Assembly: GCA_963734395.1 (NCBI GenBank)
Contig: CAVTGY010000007.1
Location: forward strand, 248,001-312,000
Source of the DNA: Bog-756 sp963734395
GTDB taxonomy: Bacteria > Actinomycetota > Acidimicrobiia > Acidimicrobiales > RAAP-2
Direction: 5' to 3'
DNA length: 64,000 nucleotides
Part shown: one piece after another, positions 8,841-18,699 of the stretch
Layout: each line of letters opens with the position of its first letter
Numbering within the stretch: position 1 is the stretch's first letter
Position numbers and translations under genes: made by a program
Notes under the pieces: model-generated
What the model was told of the DNA's origin: nothing
Seen by the model: the letters and a program-made list of their open reading frames with translations, nothing else
Databases searched by the model: none

Positions 8841-8894
8841 GAAATTGCTCGATATATCGCCTGTAGACGATAAATAGGCCAATTTCCGCGAAAC
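8841..8894. repeat. 54-bp dyad element, copy A
   Basis: Blocks GAAATTG, ATATCG, GACGATAA and GGCCAATTT occur in the same order and almost the same spacing as in copy B at 45317-45370. Nested inverted repeats are present: AAATTG (8842-8847) with CAATTT (8880-8885), and TATCG (8855-8859) with CGATA (8868-8872), with equal 7-nt spacers in each arm. It may be an operator, a structured RNA or a small dispersed repeat. Confidence 0.65.
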
Positions 8895-9040
8895 TGAATT
8901 GCACCGGGAGGTCGCGGGCGCACCGTCAACACGGTCGACACACCCCCCAAGTGGCCACGCTGATTCCCGATACCTGATCGACCGACCGCCCGGGCCGGGG
9001 ATGGCGATTCTGTGGCGCCCGGTCGTGTGTACTGGCGTCA

Positions 9041-10126
9041 ATGGAACCTGAGGATCTGACAGCCCTCGGGGTGTACGACCCCGATGACGTGAATGCCGAG
9101 CTGCGGTTGGAGCTTCTCCGCCTTGTGGTGGGGCTGGGCGGGACACCAGAGGAGTTGGTGACCTTCGACGACTCGCTCCCCGCATTGGCCGGGGTGCTGG
9201 CAATCCGGGGTGGACCGGGGCTCACACTCGAAGAGGTCGCCGAACGGTCGGGCCTGGGTGCCGACCAGGTGCGGGAATTGGCGCGGGTGGCGGGTATCCC
9301 TGATCCAGAACCCGACGTGCCCGTGTTCACCGAAGGATTCGTCCGGTTCGTCTCCGGCATGAGCGACGTCACCGCAGTGTTCGGTGAGGAAGCCCGGACC
9401 CAGTTGGTACGGGTACTGGGATTGGCCATGTCGAGGATTGCCGACGCGGTCATCTCATCCTTTCTGGTCAACGTCGCCCGCGCCGCGGAGCGCGAGGACC
9501 CGGTCGGGCTGGGCATCGCTCGAGCCAATGTGGAAGCCGCAGCATTGCTTCCCTATGTCGTTTCCGCGCTCGACACGCTCCTGCGTCAGCACCTGCTGAT
9601 CGCCAGGCGCTTGACCGCCGATGACGTGGGTTCGGTCGGCTTTGAGAGCCGCCAGCTGGTCGTCGGCTTCGTTGACCTGGTTGGTTCGACCGAGCTGAGC
9701 GAGACGATCGACATGGGCGAGCTCGGCGCCACGTTGAGCGATTTCGAGCAGATCTCGTCCGAGACGATCACCGAGGGTGGTGGCCGTGTCGTCAAGCTGA
9801 TCGGTGACGAGATCATGTTCACCGCTCCGGATGCGCTGTCTGCGTCTTCGATCGCCCTAGACCTGGCTGACGCCTTTGACGGTCATCCCACGGTTCCCCA
9901 AGTACGGGTAGGACTGGCAAGTGGAGCGGTCATGCTCCGAGACGGCGACGTGTTCGGGTCCGTAGTCAATCTCGCCAACCGCGCCGGCAAAGCTGCTCAG
10001 CCGGGCCAGGTGGTCACGACGTCCGAGGTGGCCACCATCGCCGGCCTACCGGAGGTGCCGCTGGGTCCTCATCATCTGAGCGGCATCCGCGGTCAAGTCG
10101 AACTTCACCGACTCATTCGTACCTGA
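9041..10126 (+). CDS. Class III adenylate/guanylate cyclase with N-terminal regulatory domain
   Basis: 361 aa, intact. Residues 1-190 are helical and resemble the regulatory domain of mycobacterial Rv1264-type cyclases, which senses pH in that protein (family knowledge). The C-terminal cyclase domain keeps the whole catalytic set: metal-binding D212 (VGFVDLVGST) and D256 (KLIGDE), base-selecting K252 and D303, and transition-state N310 and R314 (VVNLANRAG). The K/D pair favours ATP, so cAMP is the likely product. No membrane segment is seen, so it should be cytosolic. It stands alone between the dyad-containing intergenic region and a convergent DUF2277 gene. Confidence 0.87.
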   Translation: MEPEDLTALGVYDPDDVNAELRLELLRLVVGLGGTPEELVTFDDSLPALAGVLAIRGGPGLTLEEVAERSGLGADQVRELARVAGIPDPEPDVPVFTEGFVRFVSGMSDVTAVFGEEARTQLVRVLGLAMSRIADAVISSFLVNVARAAEREDPVGLGIARANVEAAALLPYVVSALDTLLRQHLLIARRLTADDVGSVGFESRQLVVGFVDLVGSTELSETIDMGELGATLSDFEQISSETITEGGGRVVKLIGDEIMFTAPDALSASSIALDLADAFDGHPTVPQVRVGLASGAVMLRDGDVFGSVVNLANRAGKAAQPGQVVTTSEVATIAGLPEVPLGPHHLSGIRGQVELHRLIRT

Positions 10127-10155
10127 CCCGTCGCAGACCCGATCACGGACCGTTC

Positions 10156-10411
10156 TCATCCGACGGCGCCTGCCCTCCGTCGCAGCGGCGGGAGCGTGGG
10201 CGGGGGTTGACGTCGCGGCGGGAGAGCACCCAACAACTCGGTGGTCGCGGCGGCCACCTTGCCCACCGCCACCTCGAATGCCGTTCTCGGTGTGCAACGT
10301 GGTGGTCTGGACGCCGCTGACCTTGCGGACGTACTGGCGAGCCGCGGCGTGGATCTCCTCGGTGGTGGCCTCGGGTTCGAGGCCGCGCAGTGTGGTTATG
10401 TTCCGGCACAT
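10156..10411 (-). CDS. DUF2277 protein (one frame change)
   Basis: Small protein of about 85 residues. The N-terminus MCRNITTLRGLEP, then EATTEEIHAAARQYVRKVSG, matches DUF2277, a conserved family of unknown function. After about 10282 the frame changes, and the tail KVAAATTELLGALPPRR continues to TGA at 10156-10158. The ATG at 10411 is preceded by TAGCCT with a 6-nt gap, giving a leaderless promoter. It lies 38 bp downstream of ftsH on the same strand but has its own promoter. Confidence 0.75.
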
Positions 10412-10449
10412 GCCATCAGGCTAGGCGGGCCTGTCGCCGGTCGGCTCGA

Positions 10450-12754
10450 TCAGCGGGAAGCCGGCGGCGGGGGAGGTGGCCACGGGGACTGCTTCGGCCA
10501 GTGCCCCGGCGCCGGCTGGGCCGGGAGGGGCGAGGGCGCCTGCGGCCAGTGCCCGGCCGGAGGAGGCGGTGGTGGTGGCCAAGGCGCCTGGTCGGCGCGG
10601 CCTTCGCCGTTGGTCGATGGCGAGTCGTCGGGCTGGGTGGCTCCGGATTTGTCGGTGGCGTGTGATGCGCCGGCCACCCCGTTCTCGACCGGAACCGCGG
10701 TATCCGACCCGTTCCCGTTCCCGGTCACCTCGACCGCGGCCGTCCCATTCGACGGGCCCGATCCGCCGTCGGCGTCCTCGGGCGGACCGTCGACGTCGTC
10801 GGATCCGGTCGGACCGTGCTGTGCGGCAACGAAGATCGGCGGTACCGTCTTCACTCCGTGCTGCGTGGACGGGCCGCCCGTAGGCGGTGTCCACCAGCCG
10901 GCCCACCGTCTCCCCGTCGATGGTCTCTTCGTCGAGGAGGGCTCGGGCCACCGCGTCGAGGCCACCCCGATGGCGGGCCAGCACCTCGAGGGCACGCTGC
11001 TCCTGGGCCCGGAGGATGATCTCGACCTCGTCGTCGATCACCTGGCTGGTGTGCTCCGAGTAGTCACGGGTGTGCATGAGGTCCTCGCCCAGGAAGACCT
11101 GACCCTGTGATCCCCAGGCCATGGGGCCGATCTTGTCGCTCATGCCCCACTCGCGGACCATCTTGCGGGCCAACTCGGTGTTTCCGACCAGGTCGTTGCT
11201 GGCGCCGGTGGAAAGGTCTCCGTAGACCAACAGCTCGGCGGCCCGACCACCCATCCGGACCGCCAGGGAATCCTCGATGTGCTGGCGTGCATGGATGTGC
11301 AGCTCCTCGATGGGCAGCTGCATGGTCACGCCGAGCGCCATGCCGGTGGGAAGGATGGTGACCTTGTGCACCGGGTCGGCGTCGGGCAGCACGTAGGCCA
11401 GTACCGCGTGGCCACCCTCGTGGAAGGCCACCCGTTCCTTCTCCGGCCCCGACAGGACCAGGCTTTCGCGGCGCTGCCCCATCAGGACCCTGTCCCGAGA
11501 GGCCTCGAAATCGACGTTCTGGATGACCTTGGAGCCCCGCCTCACCGCGTGGAGTGCGGCCTCGTTGACCAGGTTGGCCAGATCGGCGCCGCTCATTCCA
11601 GGAGTGCCACGGGCCACGACGCCGAGGTCGACGGTGGGGTCCACCCGCTTGTCCTTGCAATGGACCTGCAGGATCGGCAGGCGCTCGTCCAGATCGGGCA
11701 GGGGCACCACGATCTGACGATCGAATCGGCCGGGCCGCAGGATGGCGGCGTCCAGGATGTCCGGCCGGTTGGTGGCCGCCATCACCACGACTCCCTCGGT
11801 GGGATCGAACCCGTCCATCTCCGACAGCATCTGATTCAGCGTCTGCTCGCGCTCGTCGTGGCCGCCTCCGAGCCCGGCGCCACGCTTGCGCCCAATGGAG
11901 TCGATCTCGTCGATGAACACGATGGCCGGTGCCTGCTTGCGGGCGGTGGCGAACAGATCGCGCACCCGGCTGGCGCCCACCCCTACGAACATCTCCATGA
12001 AGTCGGAGCCGCTCACCGACATGAACGGGACGCCGGCCTCACCGGCCACGGCTCGAGCCAGCAGGGTCTTGCCGCTTCCCGGGGGACCGACCAGGAGGAT
12101 CCCCTTGGGAATCCGGGCCCCGATCTCGCGGAACCGTGCCGGCGTCTTGAGGAAGTCGACCACTTCGCTGATCTCGAGTTTGACCCCGTCGTAGCCGGCC
12201 ACGTCGTCGAAGGTGGTCGAGGGACGCTCGGTCGAGTAGAGCTTGGCCTTGGATCGCCCGATAGACATGATGCTTCCCATCTGTCCCTGCGCCTTCCGGC
12301 TGATGTAGAAGAAGACGCCGATGATCAGGGCCAGGGGAATCAGCCATCCGAGGATCGAGACCAGGGCGCTGGAGGTGGGGGTGACCAGGTGATAGTTGGA
12401 GCCGAGCGGCTTGAGGGCGTTGAGCTCGGAATCGGTGATCGGGTTGGGCCCGGCGTTGACCGTGTAGTTCGTACCGTCGGCGAGGGTGCCGGTGATCACC
12501 CCGGTTGCCTGGTCGACGGTGGCGGTCTTGATCTGCTTACTGGAGATATCGCTGAGGAAGGTGTTGTAGGTGAGGTTCTTGGTCGTGCTCTTGTGCAGCA
12601 ATCCCGGAATGAACAGAGCCGAGCCGATCGCCAGGACGACCACCGCATAGATCAGCCACCGGTTCTTGTTCTGCCCGGGCACCTCCTGACCCGGTCCACC
12701 GGGGGGCGGCGGCCCGGGCGGCGGGTTCGGAGTCGGGTGGGGGCACTCCTTCAT
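10450..12754 (-). CDS. ftsH: ATP-dependent zinc metalloprotease FtsH (frame change near C-terminus)
   Basis: Membrane-anchored AAA+ protease that degrades misfolded and regulatory proteins. Start is taken at ATG 12754 (MKECPHP). Order: Pro-rich N-terminus, TM1 about 33-53, extracytoplasmic domain, TM2 about 130-152, Walker A GPPGSGKT (223-230), Walker B IVFIDEID (278-285), second region of homology ending LRPGRFDRQ, zinc site HEGGH (445-449). The protease domain runs through VIDDEVEIILRAQEQRAL and LLDEETIDGETV. Near 10890 the frame changes. The correct tail is acidic then Pro/Trp-rich (QAPWPPPPPPPAGHWPQAP) and ends at 10450; the alternative frame gives an arginine-rich shadow. The Pro-rich tail is unusual in FtsH in general but common in actinobacterial copies. 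Confidence 0.93.
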
Positions 12755-12834
12755 GCTATGCCGATCGGGGGCTATTTGAGGCATCGCAGGGGTGACATCC
12801 GGCCTGGCGCCGCCTGCGGAAGGCATCCTGTCGG

Positions 12835-12840
12835 TAACGT
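12835..12840 (+). promoter_or_regulatory. -10 hexamer TAACGT, 6 nt before a GTG start
   Basis: TAACGT followed by GGGAGG and GTG at 12847. Either a leaderless promoter or a -10 next to a Shine-Dalgarno-like GGGAGG; the spacing matches the leaderless pattern seen at many genes here. Confidence 0.45.
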
Positions 12841-12846
12841 GGGAGG

Positions 12847-13840
12847 GTGATCGAGCGGTCCGAAAAGGGGACGGACCAAACGTCCGGCGCCGATGCGCCC
12901 TCGGTCGGAGCACCGGTGCACCCGAACCCGGCGTGGGCTCCGCCGGTCAGCTGGGACCCTCCACCGCCCGCCGCCCTTCCCGACTGGCAGCTGCACGGGC
13001 CCGGCGGACCGGAAGGACGACCGGGCCGACGCAGGCCGGGCCACTGGATCGCCAGCTGGCGGCCGGTGGCGCTCCGGATCACGGCCGGCCGCGTGGATGT
13101 GGCTGCTCTTCGCGGGATTGGGCTTCCTGGGGGGCCAGGTGCTGGCGGCCTCTCGGTGGCGCTGACGCGCAGCGGTCAGCGGCAACCTGCACGAGCTCTC
13201 CGCGATCACCCAACTCAGTCGAGCCGCCCACCTGGTACATCGTGTCCACGCTCATCGGCCTGTGGGCCGGGTTCTTCGGCTCCGCCTGGCTGGCCTCCTC
13301 GGTCCGTGGAACCCACAGCCTGGTGAGGGATATGGGCCTGACCTTCCGTTGGATCGATCTACTCGGCATCCCCATCGGGGTGGCGGGGCAGTTCGTGGTG
13401 GTGCTGATCTACCTGCCCATCGCCGATCACGTCCACGACTTCAACCAGCGTTTCAACGCACCCAGCCAGCGGCTGACCGGGGGATCGCATGGCGCTCGGG
13501 TATGCTGGTCATCTTCGTCTGCACGGTGGTGGGTGCGCCGTTCTTCGAAGAGCTGTTCTTCCGGGGCCTGCTGCTCCGGAGCCTGGCCCGCCTGTTCGGC
13601 AACCTGGGAGGGTGGGTGGGGCCCGCCCTGGCCATGATCATCACCGGCGTCCTGTTCGGGCTGGCCCACGCCGAGTCACTCCAGCTCCTCGGGCTGGCCC
13701 TCTTCGGGATCGCCCTGTCGTTCGTCTCGTATCGCACCGGGCGCTTGGGCATGAACATGGTGGCTCACGCATCGTTCAATCTGGTGGCCCTGGTCGCGGT
13801 GGTCGTTCCACTGGCCGCCGGGCGCGGGGTGTTGTTCTGA
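12847..13840 (+). CDS. CPBP intramembrane metalloprotease (three frame changes)
   Basis: CAAX-protease/bacteriocin-processing (CPBP) family membrane protein. The N-terminal about 80 residues are Pro-rich and cytosolic. Transmembrane segments include MWLLFAGLGFLGGQVLAA and VSTLIGLWAGFFGSAWLA. The catalytic motifs are EELFFRGLLLR (EExxxR), FGLAH (FxxxH) and HASFNLVAL (HxxxN). Frame changes occur near 13085, 13180 and 13490. The stop at 13838-13840 is 1 bp before the ATG of the next membrane protein. Substrate unknown. Confidence 0.8.
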
Positions 13841-13841
13841 G

Positions 13842-16359
13842 ATGACCGCACCCGTCGATGTGGCCCCGACCGAGCCGGCGTTCGCCGACGTGCGAGTTGC
13901 GGCCCCACCGGCCGCCCACCCGCTCCTCTCCCGCTGGACCGGGCGGTCGTCGTGGCCGATGTGGTCGAACCTGGTGGTGGTGGTCGGGGTGACCCTGGTG
14001 GCGTTGAGCCAGCTCCACCCGTCGCTGCTCCTGGCCAACACCACCACCACCGGCGGCGACACCGGTGCCCACGTGATGCTTCCGGCCTTTCTCAAGTCCC
14101 ATCTGCTGGTGCACGGCCAAGTGACCGGATGGGACCCGGACTGGTACGACGGGTTCCCCGTCTACACCTTCTACTTCCCCCTGCCCGGTCTGATCACCGT
14201 GCTGTTCAACGCGGTGGTCCCCTACGACGTCGCCTTCAAGCTGGTCACGGTGCTCGGCACGCTCACGCTGCCGGTGTGTGCCTGGGCGTTCGGCCGCCTG
14301 GCCGGTCTCCGCGACCCCGGCCCCGGTTGCCTGGCCGCGGCCACCCTCCCGTTCCTCTTCGAGCCGAGCTTCTCCATCTACGGCGGGAACATCCTGTCCA
14401 CGCTGGCCGGCGAGTTCTCCTTCTCGCTCAGCCTGTCGTTCGCCCTGCTGTTTCTCGGCGTGGTCGCCTCGGGGCTACGCAGTGGCAGACACCGGGCGCT
14501 GGCCGCGATGCTGTTTGCCGCCACCCTGCTCTGCCATCTGATCCCCGCCATCTTCGCCGGAGCGGGCGCCGTGGTGTGGCTGCTGCTCGACGCCGACCTG
14601 ACCCGCAGTTGGCGACGCGACCTGAGCAGTCGGCTGGCCAGGCGCCGATGGCGGCGGCGCCTCCTGTGGGGAGTCGTCGCCGGCGCGGTCGGGGTCGGGC
14701 TGACCGCGTGGTGGCTGGTGCCCTTTGTCACCGGACAGGCCTACACCACCAATATGGGGTGGACCAACGTCGACGGCTTCCCGGATCTGTTGTTCCCGTC
14801 CTCGGCGTGGTGGGTACTGGCGGCCGACCTGGTCGGGCTGGTGGCCGTGGTGATCCGGCGCAACCGGGTGGGCCTGTTCATCGCGGTCATGGGGGGCTTC
14901 TCCGCCGCCGTGGTCTGCCTCGATCCGCAGGGAAAGCTCTACAACGTCCGGTTCCTCCCCTTCTGGTTCCTCTGCCTCTATCTGATGGCCGGCTACGCCC
15001 TCGCGGAGACGGTGTCCGCCGTCGCCCGGTGGAACCGCCGACGCCGCCTCGACCAGTGGGTCCTGCTCATTCGCCAGCGGCTGAGCCGGGCCTACGACAT
15101 GCCGTGGAGACCGGGGATGCGAATCAGCCGCTTCGGGCGGCCGACACCGGACATGAACCCTCCGGGAGCGGTGGTGGGGCCGATCGTCGCGCTGGCTGCG
15201 GCATGCCTGGCGGTGGTGCCTCCCCTGGCCCTCCCGGCCTCGACCATGAGCGCGGTGGGTATCACCGTGGGAGCCAATCAAGCGAGTGCCTGGGCCGAGT
15301 GGAACTACTCGGGCTACGAGCGCAAACCCGACTACCCCGAATACCGAGCGGTCATCCAGATGATGGCCAAGGTCGGCACGGACCAGGGCTGTGGTCGCGC
15401 GATGTGGGAGTACGACCCGTCGCTCAACCGGTTCGGCACCACCATGTCCCTGATGTTGCTGCCCTACTGGACAGACGGCTGTGTCGATTCGATGGAGGGG
15501 CTCCTGTTCGAATCGTCATCCACCACCCCGTTCCACTTCATCAATCAGAACGAGCTCTCGGTGAATCCCTCCGACGCGGTCAACAGCACGGCGTTCCAAT
15601 ACGCCGGATTGAACGTCCCGCTCGGCATCGAGCATCTCCAACAGTTGGGCGTGCGCTACTTCCTGGCCTCGTCGGCCACGGTGGAGTCGGCCGCCGACGC
15701 CGATCCGAATCTCACCCAGGTCGCCTCCAGCGGGCCGTGGAGCACCAGCTACAACGGCGAGTCGCTCGACACCACCTGGAAGGTCTACCAGGTGAGCGAC
15801 TCGTCACTGGTGGTGCCGCTGGCCAACCAGCCGGTGGTGTGGAGTGGGGTGTCCCCCGACCAGAACAGCTGGTTGAAGCCGGCGGCGACCTGGTACGACA
15901 ATCCGAGCCAGTGGAACGTCGTTCCCGCCGCCGACGGCCCCGCCGGATGGGAGCGGGTGTCCACCAACGACACCAGTCCCGCCATCGTGCCCGAGCCGAC
16001 CACGGTGGTGTCGGACATCTCCCAGACCGACGGCTCGGTCTCCTTCCACGTCGATCGGGTGGGCACCCCGGTGGAGGTCAAGGTCTCCTACTTCCCCAAC
16101 TGGCAGGCCAGCGGGGCACAGGGGCCCTGGCGGGTGGCCCCCAACCTGATGGTGGTAGTTCCCACCAGCCACGAGGTCACCCTCCACTACGCCAGCTCGG
16201 CGGCGGACCGGGCCGGACAGCTGATCTCCCTGGCGGCGCTGGCCGCGGTCATCGCCCTGGCGGTCACCGCCCGTCGGGCCAAGCGGGCCAAGCGGGCCGA
16301 TCGGGCCAGGCCGACCGGCGCCGCCGAACGCCACCTCCTGACCCGGGGGCGCCAGGTGA
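13842..16359 (+). CDS. Large membrane protein, PTPS-related/GT-C-like domain
   Basis: About 835-residue multispanning protein. The first extracytoplasmic loop TTGGDTGAHVMLPAF and WDPDWYDGFPVYTFYFPLP resemble the '6-pyruvoyl-tetrahydropterin synthase-related' membrane domain, which looks like a GT-C glycosyltransferase with a conserved acidic loop. About ten hydrophobic helices follow to residue ~470, then a large soluble extracellular domain (residues ~480-790) and a last helix (LISLAALAAVIALAVTA) before a basic tail. I place the stop at 16357-16359, overlapping the GTG of the LON gene (GTGA). This requires a frame change in the basic tail (about 16265-16330), because the uncorrected frame reads on into the LON gene. 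Likely role: cell-envelope glycan assembly (inference). Confidence 0.7.
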
Positions 16360-16986
16360 CGACCACCCTCGGGATGTTCCCGCTGTCCACCGTGCTCTTT
16401 CCCGGTGCCACCCTGTCCGCTGCACGTCTTCGAGGAGCGTTACCGGACGCTGATGGCGGAGTGCCTCGGGCGGCAAGGCGAGTTCGGAGTGGTCCTGATC
16501 ACCCGCGGTTCGGAGGTCGGGTGGAGGCGACGAGCGGGTCGACGTGGGAACCTCGGCCCGGATCATCGGGGCCGACACGCTGGCCGACGGTCGGATGCTG
16601 ATCGCCGCCCAGGGGGTTCGCCGGGTGCTGGTCGACCGGTGGCTCCCCGACGACCCGTATCCCCGGGCCGAGGTCGGGTACCTGCCGGTCGAGCGCGGCG
16701 AGCGGCGACGCCGCCACCGCCGGGGCCGAGGTCGCCGTGCGTCGCTTGCGGTCCCTGCTCTCGGAGCTCGGGCAGGTACCGGCCCTTCCTCACGATCTCG
16801 AGCTCGCCGGTGACGACGAGCAGATCGGTTGGCAGCTCTGTCAGTTGGCCCCGCTCAATCTCATCGACCGGCAGCGACTGCTGGTCTGTCCGGGTCTCTC
16901 CGGCCCGTATGGAGCTACTGCGCGAGCTGAGCGCGGCGATGGCCGAGGACGTGACCTCGCTGCTGGCCGACGGCCCCGGGGAGTGA
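16356..16986 (+). CDS. LON peptidase substrate-binding (N) domain protein (several frame changes)
   Basis: About 210 residues. The N-terminus MFPLSTVLFPGATLPLHVFE, then ERYRTLMAECL, is diagnostic of the stand-alone LON N-terminal substrate-binding domain (PUA-like fold), with no ATPase or protease part. Later segments in other frames continue the fold: GVVLITRGSEVG, ARIIGADTLADGRMLIAAQG, LIDRQRLL, and MELLRELSAAMAEDVTSLLA to the stop at 16986. Frame changes fall near 16415, 16535, 16720 and 16890. Its role in actinobacteria is not established. It is followed 28 bp later by manB. Confidence 0.7.
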
Positions 16987-17014
16987 GGGACGACCTGGCT
17001 AGTATGGCCCGGCC

Positions 17015-18405
17015 ATGGCCAGCCTGTCCGACGTGTTCAAGGCCTACGACATTCGTGGAGTCGTTCCCGATCAGCTGCGTGCAGAGCAATTCCGGGCCAT
17101 CGGCGTCGCCATGGCCCGCTTTGCCGGCGCCCCCAGGCTGCTGGTGGCCAGGGACATGCGCGAATCGGGCGTCGAGCTCTCCCGGCCTTCGCCGATGGCG
17201 CCCGGTCGGTCGGGGTGGCGGTGATCGATCTCGGACTTGCTTCCACCGATCTGCTCTACTTCGCCGCCGGCAGCCTCGACTCGCCGGGCGCCATGTTCAC
17301 CGCTTCCCACAATCCCGCCCGTTACAACGGTCTGAAGCTCTGTCTGTCCGGGGCACGGCCGATCGGCCAGGACACCGGGTTGGCCGAGATCCAGGCCACC
17401 GCGGAGTCGCTGCTGGAACAGTGGGGAGACCAGGGCCCGCCTGCCGTCGACCCGGACGGTTTTGCACCGCTCGAGGAGCGTTCGGTTCTCGATGCCTACG
17501 CCGAACACGTCCGATCGTTCGTCGACGTCGGCGGTTGCGCACCCCTCAAGGTGGTGGCCGACACCGCCAACGGCATGGGCGGGCTGGTCGTGCCCAAGGT
17601 GTTCGAGGGCCTCCCCTTCGACGTGGAGATTCTCTTTCCCGAGCTCGACGGGAATTTCCCCAACCATCCGGCCGACCCCATCCAGCCGGAGAACCTGGTC
17701 GACCTCAAGCAGGCGGTGCTCGACTCCGGCGCCGATATCGGTCTGGCCTTCGACGGGGACGCCGACCGGGTGTTCCTGGTCGACGAGAAGTCCGAGTCGG
17801 TGTCCGGCTCATTGACCACCGCACTGGTTGCCTCCTCGATGCTGGACAAGCACCCCGGATCGACGGTGCTCTACAACTGCATCTGTTCCCGGGTGGTCCC
17901 CGAGGTGATCGCCGAAAAGGGCGGCGTGGGCATCCGGACCAAGGTGGGCCACAGCTTCATCAAGCAGGTGATGGCCGACACCGGCGCCGTCTTCGGTGGC
18001 GAGCATTCCGGCCATTACTACTTCCGTGACAACTACCGGGCCGACTCCGGCATCATCGCCGCCATGGTCGTGCTCGAGCTGTTGAGCACCACCGGCCGCC
18101 CGCTCTCCGAGCTGCTCGAACCCTTCCGGCGCTACTCCGACTCGGGCGAGATCAACACCGTCGTCGACGATCCTGCCGGCGCGGTCGAGTTGTTGGCCGC
18201 CGAGGTCGAAGCCGCCCGAGGGGCGAGGGGGAGCGCCGACCGGCTGGACGGTCTGACCGTGGATCGGGGTGACTGGTGGTACAACCTGCGACCTTCGAAC
18301 ACCGAGCCGCTACTCCGGCTCAACGTCGAGGCGCCGGACGACGTCGCCTGTGCCCGACACGTTGCCGAAGTGGAAGCGGACATCAACCGGTTGCTGACAT
18401 CGTGA
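17015..18405 (+). CDS. manB: Phosphomannomutase/phosphoglucomutase (one frame change)
   Basis: Alpha-D-phosphohexomutase interconverting hexose 6- and 1-phosphates, most likely mannose, for GDP-mannose supply. Motifs: N-terminal FKAYDIRGVVPDQL, phosphoserine loop TASHNPARYNG, metal loop FDGDADRVF, sugar-binding GEHSGHYYF and phosphate-binding RPSNTEPLLRL. The frame changes near 17195, and both sides are otherwise intact. A TAGTAT hexamer lies 9 nt upstream of ATG 17015. The following Trm112-like and SIS-isomerase genes form the conserved actinobacterial manB cluster. Confidence 0.9.
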
Positions 18406-18450
18406 AAGCACGACAAGCACGACAAGCACATGACAAGTAGAGAGGAATGC

Positions 18451-18699
18451 ATGATGACCCTCGACCCGCTCCTGATCGAGGTCCTGGCTTGCCCCGAGGA
18501 CAAGGGAACCCTGCTGTACTTCGAAGACGAGGACCTGCTCTACAACCCGCGCCTGCACCGCAGCTACCAGGTGCGAGACGGCATCCCGGTCATGTTGATC
18601 GACGAGGCGACCGCGGTCGACGAGCCGGAGCATGCCCGTCTGATGGCCAAGGCCGAGTCCGGCGGGGTACCGACGACCGGCGAGACTGGCGGGTCGTGA
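18451..18699 (+). CDS. Trm112-family zinc-ribbon-like protein
   Basis: 82-aa protein of the Trm112/YcaR-like family: LDPLLIEVLACPEDKGTLLY, then LYNPRLHRSYQVRDGIPVML. Only one CP motif is retained (ACPED), so the classical four-cysteine zinc site is incomplete. Start at 18451 is chosen because GAGAGGA lies 5-8 nt upstream; 18430 and 18454 are alternatives. The stop overlaps the GTG of the next gene (GTGA, 18696-18699). In actinobacteria this small gene sits between manB and the SIS isomerase; its role there is unproven. Short direct repeats of CACGACAAG precede it. Confidence 0.8.
   Translation: MMTLDPLLIEVLACPEDKGTLLYFEDEDLLYNPRLHRSYQVRDGIPVMLIDEATAVDEPEHARLMAKAESGGVPTTGETGGS

Larger units (their letters stand above)
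8712..9040. other. 329-bp divergent intergenic region between Nudix and cyclase genes
   Basis: No coding frame is supported here. It holds the leaderless promoter of the Nudix gene at one end, the 54-bp dyad element (8841-8894) in the middle within an AT-rich island that stands out from the surrounding GC-rich DNA, and a TGTACT hexamer 7 nt before the cyclase ATG at 9041 that may be its -10. Confidence 0.6.

Noticed and set aside
10421..10890. Arg-rich C-terminal extension of FtsH
   Set aside because: The alternative frame gives a Pro/Trp-rich tail typical of actinobacterial FtsH; the Arg-rich version is the out-of-frame reading.
11279..12850. Long open frame (523 codons) on the plus strand opposite ftsH
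   Set aside because: Composition is typical of the antisense shadow of a high-GC gene (His/Gly/Val-rich) and ftsH on the other strand has all family motifs.
13842..16601. Membrane glycosyltransferase fused to a LON-domain start
   Set aside because: A GTGA overlap at 16356-16359 separates the two genes once a frame change in the basic tail is allowed.
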